A DNA stretch of 15,428 nt from Physocladia obscura (lineage: Eukaryota; Chytridiomycota; Chytridiomycetes; Chytridiales; Chytriomycetaceae), in contig JADGJH010000675.1 of NCBI GenBank assembly GCA_027596945.1, positions 1-15,428 on the forward strand. The letters are read 5' to 3'. Positions 8,067 through 15,428 of the stretch are shown piece after piece. The position numbers and the translations under genes were made by a program. Below the pieces are notes generated by a model. The model ran no database searches and was not told where the DNA came from. It worked only from the letters and a program-made list of their open reading frames with translations. Position 1 is the stretch's first letter, and each line of letters starts with the position of its first letter.

Positions 8067-9638
8067 ATGGTGTTCCCAGCACCCGACATTGACTACGGCG
8101 CCCTGCATGCGGAATGCCGCGGCCGGCTGTTTGCGGAATTGAATGCGGCCGATGCTTTGAAGAATAAGGACGTGGTGCACGTGGCACTGTTCCAGGGCGG
8201 CGCGGCCTCGTTCCGCCACGACACGGATCACGAGCACCTGTTCCGTCAGGAGAGCCACTTCCACTATCTGTTTGGCATCAACGAGCCCGGCTTGTTTGCT
8301 CTGATAGATTTGCGCACTCGCGAAACCCACGTGTTTGTACCGCGTTTGGGCCTGGACTACGAGGTACCCCATTGACCCAATACGCCAAATCAAACTAACC
8401 ATCTTTGCTATGCACAAAAGGTCTGGTGCGGCCGCGTCCCCTCCAACAGCGAGTATGCCGCCAAGTATGCCGTCGAATACGTGCATTATGTCGATGAATT
8501 GCCCGCCGTAGCGTCGCGCCTGCTGCTTGCCAATGGTACTGAAAAGGCCCAGCTGCATATTCTCAGCGGCGTCAACTCCGACTCCAAACGCGCGATCGTG
8601 CCCGTCGACGTTGTTGCCGCGTTGGGCGATACGCTTGCCACCAACGCGCGCATCGCCGTTAACACAGCCGTGCTGTACGACGCGCTGGTAGAGGCGCGCG
8701 CCATCAAGACCGAACTCGAGCTGGCCCTGCTCCGCCACGTCAACACACTCAGCTCACTTGCCCACATTGACGTCATGAAGCGCACGCGCATCGGCATGAT
8801 CGAGTACCAGCTCGAGTCGCTGTTCCTTGCGTACACGTCGTTCGAGGGCGGGTCGCGTTACGCTGCCTACACATGCATCTGCGGCACGGGGTCCAACGCG
8901 GCCGTGCTGCACTACGGCCACGCCGCGGCACCCAACAGCAAGCAGCTTTCGGCCGGCGACATGTGTCTGCTGGACATGGGTGCCGAGCTGCACTGCTACA
9001 CGTCCGACATCACAGTGTCGTTCCCGGCGGACGGCGTGTTCTCGACCCGCCAGCGCGCAGTGTACGGCGGCGTGCTCGCGGCGCTGACGGCCGTGCGCGG
9101 CGCCATCCGAGCCGGTGTCGAGTGGGTCGACATGCACCTGCTGGCCGAGCGCGCCATCGTGCAGGCACTCATCGACGCGGGCATAGTACTGCTTGCTGGC
9201 GCCACGCTTGAACGCGTTGTCGACCTCGAGGTCGGCGCTCTCTTTTTCCCGCACGGCCTCGGCCACCTCATGGGTAAAGATGTTCACGACTGCGGCGGCT
9301 ATCCCCACGGCCGTGCCAGACTCGACCGCAAGGGCCTCAGCAGTCTGCGTATGAACAGAACTCTCAAGAAAGGTATGGTTCTCACCAACGAGCCTGGCTG
9401 CTACTTCATTCCCGCCCTCCTGCTCCCAGCCTTTGACAACCCCGTTCTCGCCCCGCATCTCAACAAGGACCTGATTGTCAACGAGTATTTGAATTTCGGC
9501 GGCGTGCGTCTCGAAGAGGACCTGATTGTTACCGAAACAGGTTGCGAGAATATGACTAAAGTTCCTCGCGAAATCGACGAGATTGAACGCGTTATGGCAT
9601 CAGGCCGCAGCTACCAACCAGAATCTGAAATACAATAA
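8067..9638 (+). CDS. Xaa-Pro dipeptidase (prolidase, peptidase M24B)
   Basis: Exon 1 (8067-8363, 99 codons) and exon 2 (8421-9638) join in phase 0 across a 57-bp intron (GTACCC...AAAAG, with a CTAAC branch-like site), giving 504 residues, close to the roughly 490 of animal PEPD. The N-terminal domain carries FRQESHFHYLFGINEPG. The C-terminal pita-bread domain has all five metal ligands: D284 (LLDMGAE), D295 (YTSDITVSFP), H381 (FFPHGLGHLMG), E423 (LTNEPGCYF) and E464 (FGGVRLEED). The enzyme cleaves dipeptides with C-terminal proline or hydroxyproline using two metal ions and is usually cytosolic. The coding sequence is much richer in G+C and CpG than its neighbours, which creates long false frames on the opposite strand. 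The stop codon TAA sits inside an AATAAA signal. Confidence 0.95.
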
Positions 9639-9639
9639 A
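9634..9639 (+). terminator. AATAAA poly(A) signal overlapping the prolidase stop codon
   Basis: AATAAA at 9634-9639 contains the TAA stop (9636-9638). A cleavage site 10-30 bases downstream would fall in the 60-bp gap before the convergent PPR-like gene. Confidence 0.55.
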
Positions 9640-9666
9640 ATTATTAACTATCTATCGTTATATATT

Positions 9667-9676
9667 TTTATTTATT
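9667..9676 (-). terminator. Overlapping AATAAATAAA poly(A) signals of the PPR-like gene
   Basis: On the minus strand two overlapping AATAAA hexamers lie about 22-32 bases past the stop of the PPR-like gene, inside the 60-bp convergent spacer shared with prolidase. Confidence 0.5.
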
Positions 9677-9698
9677 AATTTGGCTTTGCATTCATTCA

Positions 9699-12121
9699 TT
9701 ACATGGAATTCAAAATAGCTTCCAGTTCGCCAACAAAATTGCTTTCACTCTCAAGCAGTTGCCTTTTGGCAGTTTCCGCAACAACACCGATTGCAGTCTT
9801 GATTACAGGAGTCTGCCAATTCTTGACCCCAACACCGTCACCTCTTTCGTCCGCATCATGCCGTCGACGGCGCCCTCCTATCTTAATCAACACTTCAAAC
9901 AGCTCGGCAATAGCATCTCGCGCGCCATCTTTAGTTTCGTCACTTTTTCGTTCCAATATATATTTGTCAACGACCTTGCTTGCAAAGGTTATTGCATCTG
10001 GCGATTCAAACGATACAGCCGCCATCAAAAAAGACGCTACTAACTTGCTATCTTTGATTCCATTCGGCCCTATATTCTGCAGAATCAAGTTCCATTGACC
10101 TTGCGACACATACGACGACAACGACAACGGTGACAGCACATTTCCATTTTTTTCAACCGCATTACCAGCAACAACACCTGCATCGTCACCACCAGTGTGA
10201 GCAACAAGCGCCTCAAAAACAGCCTTCACTGTATTCGCCTGGCCATACACACCCAACGCCTCAACAGCGTTACAAAGAAACAATCGTGTCGCCGCCTGAC
10301 GATACCGCGGCAGGACCAACGGCCGCGAGGGCAAAGGCGACAGCGTTACCTCAAATGAAGCGCAAGAATGCTGTCGGAAATCACTATACATTTCTATCGC
10401 TCTCCACAAAAATGCCACATGTCTTATTGCCGGTTCACCACTGTCACGAGTAGCAACAGCACGCGCAGTCAACGCGGGGATAACAGCGCGCGACAAAAAC
10501 CGAAGCACCTGCTCGCAATCTCCAAGAGAATCCGGTGCATGAATATACGGCTCCAAGCTGCGAAACACGTTTGCAAAATCATGGAGCCCAAGATATATCG
10601 CGGCGATTCGGGTTGCCGCAGCACGTGTCACTACTGTTGGTATTTTTATTTTGTTTCTGTACGCGTGCGTTTGTTTCTGCTGCTGTTGGGAGTGCCGATT
10701 TGAGATTCTCGTCATATATTCAAGACTTTTTTGGAGGATATCTTTTTGAACGTTTTCGACAGTGGTTGATGTTGTTGCTGCTGTTCGTTCAAACGACAGA
10801 TAAGTGATATGTCGAACAGCTTTCAAGATTGCCTTTTGTACGGTTTCGCTTTTTAGAATGTATCGATATTTCGGTTCCGACTCGATATCCGATATTATTG
10901 AATCGATAGCTTGCAGAGACTCGGCGTACCACAAAATCAATGCGAAAGTGTTTGCGTTTGGTTTCGACAGTTTAAACAATACATTTAAAGTATTTTCGGC
11001 TGATTTAATTGACGATTGCGTGTTTGCGTTGTTGCATAAATAGATAATGTGATTGTAAAGAGACGTTGGGATTATTTTCGGGTTTGGCGTGTGGTTGAGC
11101 AGAGTTTCAAAAAGTTTTATTGTGAATTCGAATTCTGCAGGCGACTTGTAACTTTGAATTATGGGTCTATATATTTCCGGATGGACTAATTTGGCACTTT
11201 TTGCAACTATATAAATGTTTTTTTGATCAAAAAACAATAATTAAAAACAAAACAAAGCAAATAAACCTTTCATTGCGTCATCTATTTTCCCGAGACGACA
11301 ATATTCGCGAACCAAAGTTCGAAATGGTAAAAAATTAAACACTTTTGAAAACTTTTCACCATCATTCGAAAATCGCAACAACACTTGACTTGCAAGATCG
11401 AAACGCGAAACACTGTCCGACATCAATATAGCAATTAAATTTGCAACGCGAGATGCAAATAAGTTCCCCGATGAAGCCGATTGTGCTCTCGTTGGAGATT
11501 TAGCTAACCGCAACGTCAGAAAGTCAAGCAGCAAGGAGTAAATGTCGTTGACAAGTTTGGCTTGTTCATTCCGCAAGATTTCAGATACAGGATTGATTTC
11601 GATAAGTGATTCGATGAGAGGATGGAGAATCAGATTAAGCTGGAGAGTTTGGATGAGAATTTGCGAAAAGTAAAAACAATAAAAGAACGGCGACGACAAC
11701 GACGACGGAATGATAGACGTACCTGAATCTGAGGATTCATAGCCGAAGAATGAGCATTCCGTTTTGTTGGCGACGGGGTATGGATCAAGGCGTGAAGGCG
11801 GTCGAGGGGCGGCATGTGGGTAACGCCGAGACTGGGCAGCGCGAACGGCGGTAGCGTACCAGTTGTTGAAGATAGCGCAGTTGTCGTATTTGATGATGCT
11901 GCTGTTGTGCGAGGAGGGCGGGTTCGAACACGGGCTGGGCGCGTTCGAACAACCAATGCGGCGGCGGCATCCACGTTGGCGATAAACTGCCAGACGGGAA
12001 ACACGCGCTCGGATACCGGCACCACGCTCTGGATGCGGTCCGCGCTCGTGCGCAGCGGAATGCTCTGCGCCGCCGTCGTCGACACTGCGCGCGTGGCGAG
12101 TGTGAGTTTCAGCAATCTCAT
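9699..12121 (-). CDS. PPR-like helical-repeat protein, probably mitochondrial
   Basis: Three exons, 12121-11723, 11639-11267 and 11206-9699, join to 759 residues. Intron 11722-11640 (GTACGT...TCCAG) is phase 0. Intron 11266-11207 (GTTTAT...TATAG) is phase 1. The N terminus (MRLLKLTLATRAVSTTAAQS) is rich in Arg, Leu, Ser, Thr and Ala and lacks acidic residues, as in mitochondrial presequences. A low-complexity Ala/Thr/Pro/Arg stretch follows to about residue 130. The rest is helical and contains PPR-like units such as FRTLVREYCRLGKIDDAMK and SLYNHIIYLC, then helix-rich sequence with a polyglutamine run. PPR proteins bind organellar RNA, so a role in mitochondrial RNA metabolism is inference; the repeats are divergent and another alpha-solenoid family is possible. 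It is head-to-head with the alpha/beta hydrolase gene and tail-to-tail with prolidase. Confidence 0.75.
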
Positions 12122-12155
12122 GTCTGTTTGAAGAAAAAGAAGACAATCTTGTTCA
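12122..12155. promoter_or_regulatory. 34-bp divergent start region, PPR-like/alpha-beta hydrolase
   Basis: Thirty-four bases lie between the ATG codons at 12121 (minus) and 12156 (plus). The strip is purine-rich on the + strand and shows no recognisable TATA box. If the + gene instead starts at the later ATG (codon 45), the gap grows to about 166 bp. Promoter activity is inferred from gene arrangement only. Confidence 0.4.
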
Positions 12156-12429
12156 ATGTTTTCAATCTCGGCAACCAATGGCAATGCTGGAACCGCAAGT
12201 CCGGCATCGTCATCGCCATCAGCGTCCGGCGAAAAGACGCCGCCGCAGCCACCGCCGACGCCACCACCGCCAACACCGCCGCGAAACATGGTTCTTCCGC
12301 GCTTCGAGCCTAAAGCCCATTTGAATTCCTGGGCATGGGCGCGCGCCACCTCCATCCCCACAATGTTCCCCCCCATCTGGTCAATCACCTGGAGCCTGGC
12401 CTTTAAGCTTCTGCGTGGCTTTGTGGTCC

Positions 12430-12462
<33 letters not shown>

Positions 12463-14044
12463 ACGCCAACGAAACCGAAACTGTCCCTCCCGATTCCGCA
12501 TGGCGTATTTTGCCGGCCCAAATGCCTCATCCTCGTTCCCGTCGCATTGCTGTCGTTGGTGTGCACGGCTGGTACTACTACTCTCCCCTCTCTCTCAACT
12601 ACTGCGTTGCATTCATCTGCCTAACCTAACATCCGTTATTCAAGGTTTCCCGGTTGGCTTATCCGCAGCGCCGTTACCGGCAAACCAACGGGCACTAGCC
12701 AGAGATTCGCTGAAAAAATGGAACAGGCTGTCCGTCAATTCTTTCTGCAACACCACAATATCAACTTGTCTCCAAAGTAATTTTTGCAACTCGTCTCTCT
12801 TAACTTTAATACACGTGGATCAAAAAAATATAACAAAAAAAAAAAAAATACTCAGTGCAATAACATCCATCGCGCTTGAAGGCCACGGAAAAGTCGAAAA
12901 CCGCGTCGAAAAACTATATGCTCAAATAATGAGTCCATCTACATCTTATGCATCAACCTTAGCTGAAGCTGATACAATATTCATTGCCTCACATAGCCAA
13001 GGATCCCCAGTCTCCGTCATACTCATTGCCCGTCTTATTCGTGAGGGCCTAATCTCTCCATCACGCCAGCGTATATGTATTCTCCTAATGGCTGGCATTT
13101 CACATGGCCCATTCCCGCACCTCAAATCAAGTTTCGTTGTCAAACATGTGGAAGCCGAATCCGCGCGACAACTGTTTGATTTTAACGATCCCGGAACAGC
13201 AATTACACGCCGTTACCATGCCGCGATATCGCAAGTTCTGAATGCTGGTGTGCGTATATGTGCAGTCGCATCATGGTATGATCAAGTAGTGCCGCTATAT
13301 TCGGCAACGTTACATGCATTCAACCATCCAGCAATATACCGCGCGATTCATATAGAAGGATCGGATTACACGCCGGATTTCTTGTCACATCTAGTGGTGT
13401 TTGCGCTGCGATTACGGAATGCCGGATTGTCTGATCGGGGCCTGCTAGTTTACTTGTCGGAATTCCTTGCGGGAAACGTGTACGGGTTTGGAACTCAAGG
13501 CCATTCCACCGTGTATGAAGAAGTCGAGACGTATGTGTTGGCAGTCAAATGGGGCTTGAGTGAGCCGGTGCCTTATTCATATATCAACATCAAAAAACGG
13601 CTTTTTGAAAACAGAAACGATGATAGCAGCATCAGCAATAGCGGCGGCGAAAAAATAAACAAGCCGAAATGCTGTAACCCATACGACCCATACGACCCGT
13701 ACATTGCATCCACGTCTTCAAAAAAGTTGCTTGTTCCGTTGAAGGCTGGAGTAACTGATCCGCGGCCGCCTTTCGAACCACACCCAGAAAATCCGATTTC
13801 GGATCTGCTGATCACAGTCGACCCAACATATCACACGAAATTCAGTGCGCCACTATCAAAGCTTAATGGAACCTGGCTGCCGTGGATCATGGCGCAACTC
13901 ACATCTGATCCGCTTGTGTACGCGAACCAAGATTTGCGGGTGCATTTAGATGAAGTAATTCGGCTGTTTGACGAATGGGAGCCAAATGGGAAAGTATTGA
14001 AGGAGTTGCAGTATCGACTAGAGCCTTTAAGAAGCAAACTATAA
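12156..14044 (+). CDS. YML020W-like alpha/beta-hydrolase-fold protein
   Basis: Exons 12156-12571, 12645-12776 and 12856-14044 join to 578 residues. The introns are 12572-12644 (GTACTA, branch-like CTAACCTAAC, CAAG) and 12777-12855 (GTAATT...CTCAG). The joined frame restores the family's conserved blocks: VVGVHGWFPGWLIRS (133-147) with an HG oxyanion-type turn, GKPTGTSQRF (151-160), and IALEGHGKVENRVEKLY. The probable catalytic residues are S230 (ASHSQGS), D325 (SWYDQVVP) and H399 (GTQGHSTVYEE). This resembles the poorly studied fungal family represented by yeast YML020W; substrate and role are unknown. The first 45 residues are Ser/Pro-rich, and Met45 (MVLPRFEP) is an alternative start. Lineage-specific inserts include a Ser-Asn repeat (93-102) and an acidic/Asn stretch ending in NPYDPYDPY. 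Confidence 0.9.
12431..12460 (+). repeat. (CAGCAA)5 hexanucleotide microsatellite in coding sequence
   Basis: Five perfect CAGCAA units encode alternating Ser-Asn in the alpha/beta hydrolase. On the other strand they read as a poly-Leu run that is not translated in the proposed PPR-like gene. Because the unit is six bases, length changes keep the frame. Confidence 0.9.
13679..13702 (+). repeat. 9-bp tandem repeat encoding PYD units
   Basis: CCATACGAC occurs twice in tandem and is followed by the partial copy CCGTAC, encoding PYDPYDPY within a variable insert of the alpha/beta hydrolase. In frame. Confidence 0.85.
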
Positions 14045-14095
14045 AAAAAGTGGTGGATTTAAATTTTTTTAGAGAAAAAATAATTATAAATATAC

Positions 14096-15428
14096 ATGAC
14101 AACAGAGGTTCCATCGACCGGACTGGCCTCTTCAATTATGAACAGGGCGGCAAAGGGACTGTCGCAGGGATTGCAGGTACTGTACAAGCGGGCAAGCGTG
14201 AGTCATGACGCAAATCTTTACTTTTAAATATTACTTACACAATACTGTCAAAATAATATATTTTGTATGACCCAGTACTCGAAGGAAGTCATTGGCCAAG
14301 CGTCAGATGTCACAGAGCTGCCTCCAGCTTATAAAGAACTGGAAGCAGTTGAGTCAACATGAATTTCTCCATCAATATAATCTTGGTGTTGTGTGGAAAT
14401 TGAATTTTTATCCAAATTACAATGACGGCGCCGCCGAAAACAGCAAGTTGACGCGATAAAACATTTACACGAACAGTTCGTCCGCGTAACCGTAAACTAC
14501 ACGCGCAAAGCATACGACTACCAAGCGCCGCTGACCGACACAGCGCTCGGATACGCGTCGAGTATGCAACGGGGAATATCGAGCCTTATTGCAAAAACGG
14601 GGGCTGTTGCGGAACCGCAATCGCCGCCGCATGGCGGTGCTAGTGGCGACGATAATAAACCGCTTTCGTTGAGTCATGCGCTTGCGAAAGCTGCAACAGC
14701 AGGGTTGGCGGATCGTGGGGTTGCTATGGATGAGGCTTTGGGTTTGTGTCTTTTTTTCTTGTTCTTTTTTTTTTTTTTGGACCTGATTTTCATAATTATG
14801 TTGTATAGGTGTTTCTCTTAAAAAATTTGCGGATACTCATAATATTGTTGGTGATGCGCATGTCAAAATGGTTTGTTTTGTTACGTAATTACTTTTTTTA
14901 TACAACATCTAATTTAAATTGATTGATTAATTGGTATCCACTTGATATATGAAAATAAAATAAACGAAAAGGCTAAAGAAATCACCACCAAGTTTGGAAA
15001 AGAAAAAAAAATGTCAAAATTTTCAATACTTATCTGCTATTTGCTTGTAGATTCCATCAACCATATATCACGACATTGAACCAATTGATCGTTCATGCGA
15101 CGGTTCGTAACTTGCAAACAATAGTTTTTTAAGATTTTTAAAAATGTATTCATACAGAAAGCAAGGCGATCTGTCGCGTCCGTCCGTCTGACATATGACG
15201 CAGCTCGCGCAAAATTGAGGACCGCGAAGCCGGAAGAAGAAGAAAAGCTGCGAATCGAGATGGAAACAACTGAAGACGAATTTGTAACTGCTGTTGATGA
15301 CGCGATGGCGAAAATGAAGCTTGTGATTGAGAGTCCTGAGCCGCTCAAGAATCTGAGTGATTTTGTTGCGGCAGAACTTAAGTATTTCAAGGCTGCGCAT
15401 GAAGCTTTGGCGGAATTGAGTCCTGAAA
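14096..15428 (+). CDS. BAR-domain protein, Gvp36/YPR148C-like (3' end beyond window)
   Basis: Exons at 14096-14197, 14276-14347, 14444-14741, 14809-14870, 14972-14991, 15051-15102 and 15158 to the window end give 292 codons so far, all in frame. Visible family blocks are YSKEVIGQASDVTELPPAYK, VDAIKHLHEQFVRVTVNYTR, YDYQAPL, PLSLSHALAKAA, FADTHNIVGDAHVKM, FHQPYITTLN and RSVASVRLTYDAARAKLR. The charged C-terminal helix then continues to the edge (EEEEKLRIEMETTEDEF). Fungal Gvp36-type BAR proteins dimerise into curved helical bundles that bind Golgi or endocytic membranes; that role is inferred here. Five of the six donors begin with GTT, and one exon is only 20 nt. Exon 1 has a second in-frame donor (CAG|GTACTG) 24 bases earlier. 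The ATG lies 51 bases after the stop of the preceding gene on the same strand. Confidence 0.87.
14972..14991 (+). other. Putative 20-nt microexon of the BAR gene
   Basis: Bounded by AAAAG before and GTTTGG after. It starts in phase 0 and ends in phase 2, encoding AKEITT plus two bases of a Lys codon completed by the next exon (A-TTC). It links GDAHVKM to FHQPYITTLN with hydrophilic, helix-compatible residues. The competing model extends exon 4 to a donor at AC|GTAATT (about 14883) and skips the microexon, adding VCFVT instead. Both keep the frame. Confidence 0.55.

Noticed and set aside
8034..8738. In-frame upstream extension of the chitinase frame on the minus strand
   Set aside because: It is antisense to prolidase exons with clear M24 homology, crosses the prolidase intron, and shows no GH18 or signal-peptide features; it stays open because of high G+C.
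8754..9458. Long open frames antisense or frame-shifted within prolidase
   Set aside because: They are shadows of a GC-rich coding sequence; only the prolidase frame carries family motifs.
11928..11962. GGTTCGAAC-like B-box motifs suggesting a tRNA
   Set aside because: They lie within PPR-like exon 1, with no matching A box or cloverleaf around them.
12122..12469. Upstream extension of the PPR-like frame with poly-Leu and Gly-rich stretches
   Set aside because: No ATG at its start, and it is antisense to the Ser-Asn repeat and Pro-rich start of the hydrolase; the ATG at 12121 gives a credible mitochondrial presequence.
1..15428. CRISPR arrays, prophage, rRNA or bacterial operon features
   Set aside because: No spaced direct repeats or such genes seen; the spliced genes are eukaryotic.

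Overview
The window reads as nuclear DNA of a fungus, probably an early-diverging (chytrid-like) lineage. This is inferred from gene content (a YML020W-like alpha/beta hydrolase, a Gvp36/YPR148C-like BAR protein, a BTB-TLDc protein, a prolidase), from short introns of about 55-155 bp with GT-AG ends, and from tight gene spacing. No species can be named from the sequence alone. TGA and TAA both serve as normal stop codons in the intact genes.

Layout. Positions 1-2018 hold no intact gene. A decayed multi-exon reading frame on the + strand (about 281-1385) lies in DNA almost free of CpG. It is followed by a CpG-rich imperfect palindrome (about 1505-1674) and AT-rich spacer. Then come three minus-strand genes in tandem: a BTB-TLDc protein (3728-2019); a three-exon NYN-domain putative RNase with LOTUS-like winged-helix repeats and a C-terminal AMPK-beta-type glycogen-binding domain (6388-3775); and a two-exon GH18 chitinase without signal peptide (8033-6715). 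Divergent from the chitinase, with 33 bp between start codons, is a two-exon prolidase on the + strand (8067-9638). Convergent to it, 60 bp away, is a three-exon PPR-like gene with a mitochondrial-type N terminus (12121-9699). That gene is in turn divergent, 34 bp between start codons, from a three-exon YML020W-like alpha/beta hydrolase (12156-14044). Fifty-one bases further on begins a BAR-domain gene (14096 to the window end) whose frame needs seven exons so far, one of them a 20-nt microexon.

The genes are housekeeping or regulatory and do not form an operon or an obvious pathway. The points most worth a second look are: the NYN/LOTUS/CBM48 fusion; the CpG-depleted pseudogene whose four internal TGA codons all fit CGA-to-TGA decay, with the depletion running into the 3' half of the BTB-TLDc gene; the CCGG-rich palindrome; the two very short divergent start regions; and the microexon with GTT-type donors in the BAR gene. 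All splice sites were placed by eye from frame continuity and family similarity. No transcript data or searches were available.
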